A DNA stretch of 64,000 bases. It comes from Rickettsiaceae bacterium (lineage in GTDB: Bacteria; Pseudomonadota; Alphaproteobacteria; Rickettsiales; Rickettsiaceae). Both the position numbers and the translations under genes were made by a program. The notes beneath the pieces were generated by a model. That model had not been told where the DNA came from and ran no database searches. It was given only the letters and a program-made list of their open reading frames with translations. Positions 33,390 to 46,551 of the stretch are shown here, piece after piece. The stretch is taken from positions 22,057 to 86,056 of the forward strand of contig JAJFBM010000002.1 of the NCBI GenBank assembly GCA_020697135.1, written 5' to 3'. Positions within the stretch are counted from its first letter, which is position 1; the number at the start of each line of letters is the position of its first letter.

Positions 33390-33599
33390 TAAGATTATAC
33401 ACCAACTTGAATAAGAAGTGGGAGCAGGCTCTCCAATAGGTTCTAAATTTGACATATTTTGACTAAATACTTGGTATAAATTTTGATAATTTGTATTAGT
33501 CGTTGAATTTTCAGGTGTATAGTCAGGAAACACCATTATGCCATTTATAATAAAATATTCTTTTCCTGTATTTTCTTCCTTTAAAGGACCGCGAAACAT
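33387..33599 (-). CDS. Small hypothetical protein downstream of atpC
   Basis: 70-aa ORF between the ATPase operon and repeat copy B; no recognised domain; stop codon lies in the repeat. Confidence 0.4.
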   Translation of the reverse strand: MFRGPLKEENTGKEYFIINGIMVFPDYTPENSTTNTNYQNLYQVFSQNMSNLEPIGEPAPTSYSSWCIIL

Positions 33600-33664
33600 A
33601 CTTTCTCACTATCTAATTTTAAACCTATTTTCTTTAAGAAATAAAAGCTTATATTTATCACTAA

Positions 33665-34090
33665 TTACGCCGTCCTTTTCTTCCCTTCTTTATAATCAAG
33701 TATTAACCTATTACGCCTCAAGTCTTGGAGTATAAGAGTCTTATTTTCGGCATTTTGCGTGCGGTCTAGCTTTTCTTGTAAGCTTTCAATATTACTTTTC
33801 ACTTTATCACTAGTGAGTTCAGCAATATTAAGCGCAAATTCAGTAAGGATCAAAATTTCATCATTAAATACTTGACCATATCCCTTTGAAACCATAATTT
33901 CTAAAACAATATTATCGCGATTATATAATTTAAGAATACCTTCCTTAAGCATAGTAATAAGAGGCATATGTTTAGGTAATATACCGAATTCTCCCTGATC
34001 ACCCGGCATAACTACCATATCCGCTTGAGCAGAAAATAGTGATTCTTGCGGTGTTACTATTCTTATTGTTAAAATTTGTTCTTGACTCAT
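33665..34090 (-). CDS. atpC: ATP synthase epsilon subunit
   Basis: MSQEQILTIRIVTPQESLFSAQADMVVMPGDQGEFGILPKHMPLIT. Confidence 0.95.
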   Translation of the reverse strand: MSQEQILTIRIVTPQESLFSAQADMVVMPGDQGEFGILPKHMPLITMLKEGILKLYNRDNIVLEIMVSKGYGQVFNDEILILTEFALNIAELTSDKVKSNIESLQEKLDRTQNAENKTLILQDLRRNRLILDYKEGKKRTA

Positions 34091-34091
34091 G

Positions 34092-36399
<2,308 letters not shown>

Positions 36400-36400
<1 letters not shown>

Positions 36401-37944
36401 TATTTATTCTTATTTGATAAAAAGGTTTGAACAAAATTTGCTAAAAACTCTCTAAGCTTTTTCTCATTTTCTTCAGTTATTTTTTTCTCAGCAATAATAT
36501 TATTTAATATATCAGAATGCTGGAACCTCAATGCATCAAGCATTTTAACCTCAAATTCTTTAACTTGGTTTTTTTGAATTTGATCTAAATATCCATTAAC
36601 ACCAGCAAACATCGTTACTACCTGCTCTTCAACCTGCACGGGGCTAAATTGAGCTTGTTTAAGTAACTCTGTTAAACGCGCTCCACGTTCAAGTAACTTT
36701 TGAGTTGTAGGGTCAAGTTCAGAACCAAATTGGGCAAAGGCTTCCATTTCTCTATATTGAGCAAGTTCAAGCTTAATAGAACCAGCCACTTGCTTCATCG
36801 CTTTAATTTGCGCAGCAGAACCTACACGACTTACCGAAATACCAACGTTTACTGCGGGTCTAATACCTTTATAGAATAATTCGGTTTCAAGGAATATTTG
36901 ACCATCGGTAATAGAAATTACGTTGGTTGGAATATAGGCTGAAACGTCACCTGCTTGCGTCTCAATAATTGGAAGAGCGGTAAGAGAGCCATTACCATAT
37001 TCCTCAGATAATTTTGCAGCACGCTCTAACAATCTTGAGTGAAGGTAAAATACGTCACCAGGATAAGCTTCACGCCCTGGTGGTCTTCTAAGTAAAAGTG
37101 ACATTTGTCGATAAGCTACTGCATGTTTACTTAAATCATCATAAACGATTAAAGCATGCATACCATTATCTCTAAAGAACTCACCCATTGCACAACCTGT
37201 ATAAGGGGCAAGAAACTGCATTGTTGCAGCGTCACTAGCTGTTGCAGCTACAACAATTGTATAATGCAGCGCACCTTCTTCCTCAAGTTTTTTAACTACC
37301 CTTGCAACAGATGAACGTTTCTGGCCAATAGCTACATAAATACAATATATTTTCTCACTCTCATCTGTGCCAAGATGGGCTCTTTTTTGATTTAATATTG
37401 TATCAATAGCGATTGCAGACTTCCCAGTTTGTCTATCGCCAATTATAAGCTCCCTTTGTCCTCTACCAATCGGAATCAACGCATCAATTGCTTTAATCCC
37501 AGTTTGTACAGGTTCATGTACACTTTTCCTAGTAATAATACTTGGGGCTTTAGCTTCAACTTTCGCATATTTCACATCCTTTAATGGACCCTTCCCATCA
37601 ATAGGATTACCGAGAGCATCAACTACACGCCCAAGCAAGGATTTACCGGTGGGTACCTGTAAAATTTGGCCAGTGCGCTTTACTATATCACCTTCCTTAA
37701 TACCCTGGTCAGATCCTAGAACTACAATACCAGTTGCACCATTCTCTAAATTTAGAGCCAGACCCTTAGTGCCATCTTGAAATTCTACTGTCTCACCATA
37801 AGTTACATTATCTAAACCATAAACGGTTGCCTTATTATCGCTGACAGAGGTAACATATCCTACTTCTGCAAGGTCAGCTACTTGTCCAAAATTTTCTATC
37901 TCTTTTTGTAATATTGATGAAATTTCTGCTGAACTAAGCTTCAT
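36400..37944 (-). CDS. atpA: ATP synthase alpha subunit
   Basis: [33 protein letters not shown]. Confidence 0.99.
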
Positions 37945-37962
37945 TCTCGTATCTCCTGTGGT

Positions 37963-38517
37963 TTAAAGCACCGATATTATTTCTTTGCTTTTGTTTTTGA
38001 ATTTTTTCAATGCACCTTGCACTGAAGCATCTAATATTTTATTATCAAATTCAACTATTAATCCTCCGATTAGAGAATTATCAATAAATTTTTTAAAAGT
38101 AAAATTTTTATTATATTTTTCAGTAATAATTCGTTGTAATTCTTGATATTCAGTATCATTTAGTTCTTTTGCTGTTGTTATCCTAGCTTCTAATATATTT
38201 TTTTCTACTTTTATCGACTCGCTATAGGCGTCAATAACCTCCTCGAGCAAATTAAATCTTTTATTTTTTGCAAGAAGAAGTAATAAATTTTGTACTGCTT
38301 GACCAAGGCCTAATTTCTGAGAAATAACTTCTATAACTTTATTCTTTTGATCAAAATCAATCACTGGAGCGCTTAAAGCTTTCCTCACATCAGGATTATT
38401 ACGTATTAATTCAAGAATATCCTCTAACTTTTCAAAAGTTTCATCTAGATTATTTGCCTTTTTAGAAGCTTCAAATATTGCATTCGCATAGCTCATGATC
38501 ACTTGATTATATCTCAT
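37963..38517 (-). CDS. atpH: ATP synthase delta subunit
   Basis: YANAIFEASKKAN...IDNSLIGGLIVEFDNKILDASVQGALKKFK; upstream of atpA. Confidence 0.94.
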   Translation of the reverse strand: MRYNQVIMSYANAIFEASKKANNLDETFEKLEDILELIRNNPDVRKALSAPVIDFDQKNKVIEVISQKLGLGQAVQNLLLLLAKNKRFNLLEEVIDAYSESIKVEKNILEARITTAKELNDTEYQELQRIITEKYNKNFTFKKFIDNSLIGGLIVEFDNKILDASVQGALKKFKNKSKEIISVL

Positions 38518-38710
38518 AACAATACAGTAAATAAAAATGAATAAAATTTTATAATAACAAGCTAAATTATTTTATCAATAGGAAGGATCAAGTTTTATCA
38601 ATGTATATGTATTATGTAATAAGTTTGCCAATTTTTCTCGCTACAAGAGGTTGACAAATGTTATATTATATGACTTTATATTTCCTCAAATAAATTCATG
38701 GAGGAAATTA

Positions 38711-39412
38711 ATGCAAAAAACAGTAATATTTGAAACAGCAATTTATGCTACTGATGAATTTAAAACAGTAATAGATGTTATCAATAAGAAAGATGAAAAT
38801 TTTACCGAAAAACATCGTATTGGCGTTATAAATAAGCTTTTATCTAAAGAAATAGATATTAATATAGAAAGAGATAAATTTGGCTATACAGCTTTAATGT
38901 GCGCTGTAAAGAAAGGCTATCCTGATATAATCAAACTCTTAGTAGAAAAAGGTGCCGAGGTAAATTTAGCTGGGGTTAGCGGACTCACTCCACTACATTG
39001 CGCTGCACAAAAGGGCGATTTATCAATAGTTGAATTTTTAGTAGATAAAGGCGCTAATGTTAATCAATTAGATGAATTTGGTGGGACCTCTCTACATTTA
39101 GCTTTAAATGGCCACCCTGTAAATGATCACCATATTAAGGTAGCTGATTATTTAATTAAAAATGAAGCTGATCTAAGTGTACAAATGAATAAAGATAGTT
39201 GGTATTCTTTGAAAGGTAAATTGCCATTCCCAAATATACCTGAAGAGTGGATGAAAATCGCTTATGATAATTACGCTGAAATGAACTCTCATTTTACCCA
39301 AGACTTATTTAACTCTCTTGCTGAGCGCGAGTTAGGAAATAGAAAAATGGCCGGTGAAGCAGGCTTAACAGCAATAGCTCCTGAAGAATCATTTAATTCT
39401 TATTTTGATTAG
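38711..39412 (+). CDS. Ankyrin repeat protein
   Basis: Consecutive ANK repeats: FGYTALMCAVKKGYPDIIKLLVEKGAEVN, SGLTPLHCAAQKGDLSIVEFLVDKGANVN; GAGGAA RBS before ATG. Confidence 0.92.
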   Translation: MQKTVIFETAIYATDEFKTVIDVINKKDENFTEKHRIGVINKLLSKEIDINIERDKFGYTALMCAVKKGYPDIIKLLVEKGAEVNLAGVSGLTPLHCAAQKGDLSIVEFLVDKGANVNQLDEFGGTSLHLALNGHPVNDHHIKVADYLIKNEADLSVQMNKDSWYSLKGKLPFPNIPEEWMKIAYDNYAEMNSHFTQDLFNSLAERELGNRKMAGEAGLTAIAPEESFNSYFD

Positions 39413-39417
39413 AAAAC

Positions 39418-39578
39418 TAGACTCTGTGCAATGTTATAAATGAAGTTATTTTAAAGCTTTTTAGGAGAAATATTAAAAAATATTGAAGGAATAACACTTC
39501 TTTTTCAAGCAATTTTTTAAAAATTGCAGCCTTAAAAACTTAAAATACATATAAATTATATTACCTTCACAGAGTCTA
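39418..39578. repeat. TIR-bounded element, TAGACTCTGTG...CACAGAGTCTA (~161 bp)
   Basis: Perfect 11-bp terminal inverted repeats; third TIR copy at 40172-40182. Confidence 0.6.
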
Positions 39579-39767
39579 AATCATCTTTAAAGATCGATTC
39601 CACGGTCATTGCCATAGCCTAAAGGCTATGGCGGATACAGTATCGGGATGGTGACAAATACGATAAAAGTCGTATCTACGCAACAACGTCTCAGGCTGCA
39701 AATTTATTAAGCCATGCAGGATGATCTCATAAGAGATTACAACGCTCTTAGCTTAAATTAAATCCTA

Positions 39768-40079
39768 CTACTTGCAGCTCTTCTCTTCATTGTTATCTGG
39801 CTTATAATATTTCATATAATAGTTGTAAAGCATTTTATCCTCTTCTGCAGTAAGAGTTTGCTCTTCTTGTTCCTCAGACACACATATTTTAAGGACTAAA
39901 GGCATAATTCTTGTTACCGCATTACAAAGAGCAGCTTTAGCTTTACTATTATCTTTTGTCTTATCTTGGTTTAATCTATCTATTTCCATATCAATTGAAT
40001 CGGCAAGTTTTGTAATAAGTGTCAGCCATTTTTCTCTACAAATAGCTTTATTAAATTCTGTAGTATTTTTAATTTCCAT
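39768..40079 (-). CDS. Hypothetical protein
   Basis: 103-aa ORF, hydrophilic/helical; no recognised domain. Confidence 0.5.
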   Translation of the reverse strand: MEIKNTTEFNKAICREKWLTLITKLADSIDMEIDRLNQDKTKDNSKAKAALCNAVTRIMPLVLKICVSEEQEEQTLTAEEDKMLYNYYMKYYKPDNNEEKSCK

Positions 40080-40216
40080 AATTATTACCTCTTTTATTTG
40101 GCGAGGATAATATATTAAACTAGGGGCACCACTAAGGGCAAAATGAAAAAATTCTCGATATAGCTTAAATTTAGACTCTGTGCAATTGGTTTGATGGTAA
40201 CGTTAATACACTACCA

Positions 40217-40645
40217 TCAAGCGCTTTCAAAGGCCTCAATAAGCGTAGTTGGCGATTGCTTGAGCATATTCACTAAAGGTAGAAATAATGGATCTGGTAG
40301 CGCTTCTAGGGCGAACCATTTCCATTCTAGACATTTTAAAGGCTCAAGTACTGGGACATGAATTCTACCTTCTCTGATAGAAGTTTTCGAAATTATAGTA
40401 ACATAATGTTTATCTGGCGCAAATATATCGTTTGTAACAGTAATTATTTTAATTCCGTCAATATTCAAACCTGTTTCTTCTAATACCTCTCTGATGGCAC
40501 ATTGCTCAAAGCTTTCACCCATCTCAAGGTGCCCACCTGGAGGAGCCCACGTATTCTCTCCATGAGAATTTAAGCGCAGACCAAGCAAAATTTCTCCTAA
40601 ATTATTAAAAATTAAAACTCCAACACCTACTCTTACAACTTTCAT
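40217..40645 (-). CDS. NUDIX hydrolase
   Basis: GGHLEMGESFEQCAIREVLEETGL Nudix box. Confidence 0.92.
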   Translation of the reverse strand: MKVVRVGVGVLIFNNLGEILLGLRLNSHGENTWAPPGGHLEMGESFEQCAIREVLEETGLNIDGIKIITVTNDIFAPDKHYVTIISKTSIREGRIHVPVLEPLKCLEWKWFALEALPDPLFLPLVNMLKQSPTTLIEAFESA

Positions 40646-40671
40646 TATTATATACTTATATTACTTAAATC

Positions 40672-40707
40672 AAAAGCCTACTTTGTGGTTTACAAAGTAG
40701 GCTTTAA
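40672..40707 (-). terminator. Terminator hairpin downstream of serS
   Basis: AAAGCCTACTTTGT ggttt ACAAAGTAGGCTTT perfect stem. Confidence 0.8.
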
Positions 40708-40729
40708 CTATTTAAAAAAATGTATTAAT

Positions 40730-42019
40730 TTAACCAGCTACAAACTCTGATACTCTTTCAATTTTGTCAACTCCCCCCATATAACTCACAAGTGCTTTTG
40801 GGATAGATATTGAACCATCTTCATTTTGATAATTTTCCATTATAGCAATAATTGTCCTACCGACAGCTAGAGCTGAGCCATTTAAAGTATGTACGAAGGT
40901 GGTTTCACTTGCACCAAGCTCTTTGTATCTTGCTTTCATACGACGTGCCTGGAAATCACCACAATTTGAGCAGCTTGAAATTTCACGATATTTCTTTTGT
41001 CCTGGCAGCCAAACTTCTAAATCATACGTTTTTTTTGCAGCAAAACCCATATCTCCTGTACAAAGAAGTGAAACTCTGTAAGGTAATTCTAACCTTCTTA
41101 AGATTTCTTCAGCGGCATTAGTGAGATATTCATGCTCATCTTTTGATTCATAAGGTGTAGTTATGCTTACAAGCTCAACTTTGCCAAATTGGTGCATTCT
41201 TATCATTCCACGTGTATCCCGACCTGCACTTCCTGCTTCAGATCTAAAGCAAGGTGTATAAGCTACTAACCTTAGTGGCAATGTCTCTCTAGCAATTATA
41301 CTATCTGCTACCATGTTGGTAAGCGGTACTTCACCCGTTGGGATTAATCTATAATTATTTGTTGTCTCAAAAGAATCATCACTAAATTTTGGAAGTTGTC
41401 CAACACCATACATTGCTTGATTACGAACTAAATAAGGCGGCGATACTTCAACATAATGGAATTGCCTTGTATGAATATCCATCATAAAGTTGATTAACGC
41501 ACGTTCAAGCCTTGCCAGATCTGATTTAAGAGTAACAAACCTGCTCCCTGAGATTTTAGCAGTTTGTGCAAAATCCATCATTTTAAGATCTTCACCAAGT
41601 TCAAAATGCTCTTTTGCTCTTGGCATTTCTTTAATATTGCCCCATGTTCTAATAATTTTATTCATGTTCTCATCAGTACCATAAGGAACATCATCGTCAG
41701 GAAGATTTGGTAAAGTCTCTAGAAGCTTAGTTAGTTGGTCATCACTTGAGAGTTTTGCTTGAAGCTCTTCAAGTTTATCATTTATATGGGCAGCGTCTCT
41801 TTTTATATCCTCAAACTCTTTACTATTTTTATCCTTAATAAAGCCAAGAAGTCTAGCTTTTTCCTTTCTAGCATGTCTAAGCTGTTGAATTAAGGTTGTA
41901 AGCTGCCGCCTTTTCTCATCTAACTTTCCCAGTTCTTCTGATATAGGAGGAAGCCCTCGTTTTGCACTAAGCTCTTCAAATTTTTCTTTATTTTTAACAA
42001 TCCAATCAAGGTCTAACAT
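40730..42019 (-). CDS. serS: Seryl-tRNA synthetase
   Basis: [63 protein letters not shown]. Confidence 0.98.
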   Translation of the reverse strand: MLDLDWIVKNKEKFEELSAKRGLPPISEELGKLDEKRRQLTTLIQQLRHARKEKARLLGFIKDKNSKEFEDIKRDAAHINDKLEELQAKLSSDDQLTKLLETLPNLPDDDVPYGTDENMNKIIRTWGNIKEMPRAKEHFELGEDLKMMDFAQTAKISGSRFVTLKSDLARLERALINFMMDIHTRQFHYVEVSPPYLVRNQAMYGVGQLPKFSDDSFETTNNYRLIPTGEVPLTNMVADSIIARETLPLRLVAYTPCFRSEAGSAGRDTRGMIRMHQFGKVELVSITTPYESKDEHEYLTNAAEEILRRLELPYRVSLLCTGDMGFAAKKTYDLEVWLPGQKKYREISSCSNCGDFQARRMKARYKELGASETTFVHTLNGSALAVGRTIIAIMENYQNEDGSISIPKALVSYMGGVDKIERVSEFVAG

Positions 42020-42758
42020 TTAATTTTCTCTTATGTTCAACGATTTTGCAAATCTTTATAGAAATTTCATATAATAAAAGCATAGGAATTGCAAGCGCAA
42101 ATTGGCTAAATATATCTGGAGGAGTTAGTATTCCACCCAAAATAAATATAATCACTATTGCAAAACGTCGCTTATTTTCAAGTGTCTCAGGCGAAATGAT
42201 ACCAATTATTGTAAACACTAATAAAATAACTGGTAATTGAAAAGCTATACCAAAAGCAAATATTAAATCAACTATTAATTGTAAATATTCGCTAACTTTT
42301 GCTTCCAAAACTATTGGGATTTTCGCGTCATGATTTTCAAAACTTATAAAAAAATCCCATGCTTTAGGTATAACAATAAAATAGCAGAAAAATGCTCCAA
42401 GCCAATATAATATTGGTGATGTACAAGAAATAATAAAGAGAAGCCTTTTCTCATATGGGTATAAGCCTGGTGCCAAAAATTTATACAAATTATAAGCGAT
42501 AACAGGTATAACTACCATAAAAGCAAAAGTAGTAGATAATTTTAAGTATGAAAAAAATACCTCCACAAGGTTAGTATATATCATCTTCTTCCCCTGCATA
42601 TTAACTGCAGAATTTAAAGGAATCACTAGAAGTTGATATATTTTATCGCTATAGATATATATAACCCCAACAGAAATAATATAGTATATCAGAACATATA
42701 TTAGACGTGTTTTGAATTCTTTTAAATGAAAAGATATAGGGTATTTTTTTATATCCAT
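42006..42758 (-). CDS. tatC: Sec-independent protein translocase TatC
   Basis: Multi-[37 protein letters not shown]; start at internal Met. Confidence 0.93.
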   Translation of the reverse strand: MDIKKYPISFHLKEFKTRLIYVLIYYIISVGVIYIYSDKIYQLLVIPLNSAVNMQGKKMIYTNLVEVFFSYLKLSTTFAFMVVIPVIAYNLYKFLAPGLYPYEKRLLFIISCTSPILYWLGAFFCYFIVIPKAWDFFISFENHDAKIPIVLEAKVSEYLQLIVDLIFAFGIAFQLPVILLVFTIIGIISPETLENKRRFAIVIIFILGGILTPPDIFSQFALAIPMLLLYEISIKICKIVEHKRKLNVRP

Positions 42759-42842
42759 AAAATTTGTTGTAAAATTATACTTGAAAGTTGATTTTATCGC
42801 TGGTATAAAACACTTCAATAATTGTTATACTGATTTTTCTTA

Positions 42843-42919
42843 GGGCGGTTAGCTCAGCTGGTTAGAGCACTACGTTGACATCGTAGAGGTCGGTGGTTCG
42901 AGTCCACTACCGCCCACCA
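42843..42919 (+). tRNA. tRNA-Val (anticodon GAC)
   Basis: GGGCGGTTAGCTCAGCTGGTTAGAGCACTACGTTGACATCGTAGAGGTCGGTGGTTCGAGTCCACTACCGCCCACCA; full cloverleaf with CCA. Confidence 0.97.
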
Positions 42920-42931
42920 ATTTAAATCATT

Positions 42932-43312
42932 TTATTCCCAAGGTTCTTCTCTTTGTTCCTTTTCTATATCAGACTCTTTATTTCTTTCGTAATATTTTAA
43001 CTCTGCACTACTAGGGTCTTTTGCAATTATTACATCCTTAAGTATATAGCCTTGCCTCTCAAGGTATAATTGGTAGATAAAGTCACTAAGTAAGCCGAAA
43101 AAAAGAAAGGATAGTAGTTTAACAGCAAGTATATGCCCACTAGAAGATAAATTAATTTGTAGATAATACAATACAGCACCAAATACGAATAAAGGCCAAA
43201 TCCTGTTATATAAAGCCCAGAGACCTCCAAATATTGCAGCTATAAAATTAAAGCCTTCCTGCACTAGAATAATATCATCACTATCTTTTTGGTAAACCGC
43301 AAATTTTTTCAT
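42932..43312 (-). CDS. DUF2628-like membrane protein
   Basis: VQEGFNFIAAIFGGLWALYNRIWPLFVFGAVLYYL. Confidence 0.7.
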   Translation of the reverse strand: MKKFAVYQKDSDDIILVQEGFNFIAAIFGGLWALYNRIWPLFVFGAVLYYLQINLSSSGHILAVKLLSFLFFGLLSDFIYQLYLERQGYILKDVIIAKDPSSAELKYYERNKESDIEKEQREEPWE

Positions 43313-43438
43313 AATTATAATAAAAATTAAATTTATTTAAGTAAAATAAGATTTCAGCTCTTGAAAAAAGAATTTTAAAGGTTTATTTCATAATACATGT
43401 AATTGTTTATTATTCAATATTTACCTAGAAAATTTATT

Positions 43439-43996
43439 ATGTATAGTTCAAACGAAAATTCACCTACGATGCACGGGACTACTATTCTGTGTATAAAAAA
43501 AGATAATGAAGTTATAATAGCTGCAGACGGGCAAGTGTCGCTCGGTCCAACAATTATGAAATCTTCTGCCCGCAAACTAAGAACACTTGCTGATAATAGC
43601 ATTGTAGCAGGTTTTGCAGGATCTACCGCTGATGCTTTTACCCTTTTCGAAAGGTTAGAAGCAAAGCTTGAAAAACACTCAAACCAACTATTACGCGCTT
43701 GTGTAGAACTTGCAAAAGATTGGCGTACTGATAAATATTTGCGTAGACTTGAAGCAATGCTTATTGTGGCCGATAGAAAAAATATTCTAATTCTTACAGG
43801 TACGGGTGATGTACTTGAACCTGAAGATAATATAGCAGCGATCGGTTCTGGTGGAAATTTTGCTAGATCTGCTGCTGCAGCTTTAATAGATATTGATGGC
43901 ATTTCAGCGGAAGAGATTGTTCGAAAGTCGATGAAAATTGCAGCTGACATTTGTGTATATTCAAACCAAAATATTATAATAGAAAAAGTAAAGTAA
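43439..43996 (+). CDS. hslV: ATP-dependent protease subunit HslV
   Basis: [26 protein letters not shown]; adjacent to hslU. Confidence 0.97.
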   Translation: MYSSNENSPTMHGTTILCIKKDNEVIIAADGQVSLGPTIMKSSARKLRTLADNSIVAGFAGSTADAFTLFERLEAKLEKHSNQLLRACVELAKDWRTDKYLRRLEAMLIVADRKNILILTGTGDVLEPEDNIAAIGSGGNFARSAAAALIDIDGISAEEIVRKSMKIAADICVYSNQNIIIEKVK

Positions 43997-43998
43997 TA

Positions 43999-45339
43999 AT
44001 GATCAATAAAAAAGAGATTATGGGGTTAACGCCAAAGCAAATTGTGCAAGAATTAAATAGATATATTGTTGGACAAAACGAAGCTAAAAAGGCAGTAGCG
44101 CTTGCTCTGCGTAATAGATATCGAAGGAAGCTTGTTAATGAGCCTTTGAGAGAAGAAATAGTACCAAAAAATATTTTAATGATTGGCCCAACGGGTGTCG
44201 GTAAAACAGAAATTGCAAGGCGCCTTGCAAAGCTTGCAGGAGCTCCCTTCATTAAAGTTGAAGCTACGAAATTTACTGAGGTTGGTTATGTAGGTCGAGA
44301 TGTAGATTCTATAATCAGAGATTTAATAGATACTGCTGTAAATATGCTAAAAAAGAACGCTAAAAAGGGCGTGAAGGATACTGCAAGGGAAAAAGCATTA
44401 GATAGAATTTTAGATGTTTTAGTAGGTAAGACAGCAAGCCTTGAGACTAGAGAGAAATTCCGCCTCAAAATCGAAGCTGGAGAACAAAATGATACAGAGA
44501 TTGAGATTCAGATATTAGATAATTCTTCTCAGGCAGGTGCTTCTTTCGATATACCAGGTATGCCTGGAGCGTCAATGGGCGTGCTTAATATTAGCGATAT
44601 GATCGGTAAAGCTTTAGGCAACTCTAATCGTATGAAAACTAAAAAACTTTCTATTAAAGAAGCTATGAAACTTCTTATCAATGAGGAATCTGATAAACTT
44701 ATTGATGAAGAAAGGATCTTATTTGACGCTCTTTCGCTTGTTGAAAATGACGGTATAGTCTTTTTAGATGAAGTTGATAAGATTGCCTCACGCTCTGCAG
44801 AAGGGTCAAGAGGCGGAGAAGTTAGTAGAGAAGGTGTGCAGCGTGATCTTCTACCTTTAATCGAAGGCACTACTGTTAATACTAAATATGGTACTATCAA
44901 AACTAACCATATTTTATTTATTGCATCGGGGGCTTTCCACTTAGCTAAGCCTTCAGACTTGCTTCCTGAGTTACAGGGACGGTTACCAATAAGGGTGGAA
45001 CTTAAACCTTTATCTCGCGAAGATATGATAAGAATTTTAAAGGAACCTGAAACTAGCTTGCTTAAGCAATATGCTGCATTAATCAGCACAGAAGATATAA
45101 ATGTTGAATTTACTGATGAAGCTATAGAGCGAATTGCGGATATTGCTACAAATGTTAATAATGAGGTAGAAAATATTGGTGCAAGACGCCTGCATACCAT
45201 AATGGAAAAACTGCTTGAAGATATAAATTTTGATGCTAGTGAAATGACACCTCAAACAATCACAATCGATAAAGAATTCGTGGATAAACAGCTTACAGCT
45301 TTAACAAAAAATATTGATATTTCAAAGTTTATTCTTTAA
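43999..45339 (+). CDS. hslU: ATP-dependent protease ATPase subunit HslU
   Basis: [49 protein letters not shown]. Confidence 0.98.
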   Translation: MINKKEIMGLTPKQIVQELNRYIVGQNEAKKAVALALRNRYRRKLVNEPLREEIVPKNILMIGPTGVGKTEIARRLAKLAGAPFIKVEATKFTEVGYVGRDVDSIIRDLIDTAVNMLKKNAKKGVKDTAREKALDRILDVLVGKTASLETREKFRLKIEAGEQNDTEIEIQILDNSSQAGASFDIPGMPGASMGVLNISDMIGKALGNSNRMKTKKLSIKEAMKLLINEESDKLIDEERILFDALSLVENDGIVFLDEVDKIASRSAEGSRGGEVSREGVQRDLLPLIEGTTVNTKYGTIKTNHILFIASGAFHLAKPSDLLPELQGRLPIRVELKPLSREDMIRILKEPETSLLKQYAALISTEDINVEFTDEAIERIADIATNVNNEVENIGARRLHTIMEKLLEDINFDASEMTPQTITIDKEFVDKQLTALTKNIDISKFIL

Positions 45340-45351
45340 ATTCTAACGGAA

Positions 45352-45376
45352 AAAAGGCAGATATCATCTGCCTTTT
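45352..45376. terminator. Bidirectional terminator between hslU and the convergent hypothetical gene
   Basis: AAAAGGCAGAT atc ATCTGCCTTTT. Confidence 0.85.
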
Positions 45377-45399
45377 GTTAAGTACTTATTAGATTTAAT

Positions 45400-45810
45400 T
45401 TAACCTATTATTATGTCTGAAGTATTCCCCATAACAGATATTGAAGGTATAGAGCTATTATCTGCTACAGAATCGCCCCCTAATGGACTATTTGATATTT
45501 GATATGAAGAAGCAATATTCGGATTGGTGGTGTTTAACTTGACATTTGTTTCACTTTTCATTTTAGCATTTTCAGCATCTATAAAATCATCGAGATTTTC
45601 AAAGCCTGTTTTTATACCAACCTCTAGTCCTGCTTTCATTACTTTTTCTACTGGATCTGGTATATTTAATACAGTTGCATCAAGTACATCTACACCAATT
45701 TTCATGCCAACTATTGTTAAATTCTCTACAGATTTTACAACACCTGTATCTTCAGCATTTGAATAGCATTTTAAAAAAAAGCTTTTTACCGCTTTTGTAA
45801 ATTTAGTCAT
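45400..45810 (-). CDS. Hypothetical protein, paralogue 1 of tandem pair
   Basis: KFTKAVKSFFLKCYSNAEDTGVVKSVENLTI...; same N-terminal motif as neighbour. Confidence 0.75.
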   Translation of the reverse strand: MTKFTKAVKSFFLKCYSNAEDTGVVKSVENLTIVGMKIGVDVLDATVLNIPDPVEKVMKAGLEVGIKTGFENLDDFIDAENAKMKSETNVKLNTTNPNIASSYQISNSPLGGDSVADNSSIPSISVMGNTSDIIIG

Positions 45811-45981
45811 ATTAACCTCAATTATTTTTATATTTTTTACAGACTTTTATAGGATAACTCTTGTTAAAACTGCTCAGTAAAAAGAATTTAGTTTTTTGGG
45901 TTATCCCTATAAAGTAAAGAAAAGATAATTATCAGATAAAATAAATTTAATTTCCTGTTATCTGATAATTTAGTTGTTTAG

Positions 45982-46395
45982 TTAATGTATAGTATTTCCT
46001 GTATCGCCTACAAGGTTAGTTACAACAACTGATTCTGCTGTAGAGTTATCTGATTGAGAGGATTCAAATGATTCTTCGCTATCATCACTATTATCTGAAC
46101 TTTCTTCTTTCGAGTTATTAGATGCAACCATTTTCGCTTTAATTACTTTAGCTTCAATTTTCTTATCTATTAACTCTTCTATATTTTTTTTGAAGGCTTC
46201 AAACATTGATTCTAACCCTCCAGCAAACGCCGCTTTGATAAGTTCTGCATTTTTTTGATCAGGTACCGACGCATCGATAAGGGTGTTAAAATTAGTTACT
46301 GTTAAATCACGCACATCTTTAAGAACGCCTTTCTCTTCAGCATTAGAATAGCATGACAAAAATAATTTTTTGAATTTATTACCAATTTTAGACAT
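45982..46395 (-). CDS. Hypothetical protein, paralogue 2 of tandem pair
   Basis: KIGNKFKKLFLSCYSNAEEKGVLKDVRDLTV... with Ser/Asn/Asp/Glu-rich tail. Confidence 0.75.
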   Translation of the reverse strand: MSKIGNKFKKLFLSCYSNAEEKGVLKDVRDLTVTNFNTLIDASVPDQKNAELIKAAFAGGLESMFEAFKKNIEELIDKKIEAKVIKAKMVASNNSKEESSDNSDDSEESFESSQSDNSTAESVVVTNLVGDTGNTIH

Positions 46396-46551
46396 TTTAA
46401 CCTCTTTGTTTTACATATTATTAAAGTAAATATTTTGATAATCAAAAATTAACTGATTATTAAAATACCTACTATCAATAATATTAACGATTAAAGGTTA
46501 AGTTTTTATTAATATGATGCGGGTTTTTAAGCTTATTGAGTAAATAAAATT

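Noticed and set aside
43414-43950. 178-aa minus-strand ORF over hslV, and the 223-aa one at 44529-45200 over hslU
   Set aside because: Fully antisense to the conserved hslV/hslU genes; composition is typical of shadow ORFs.
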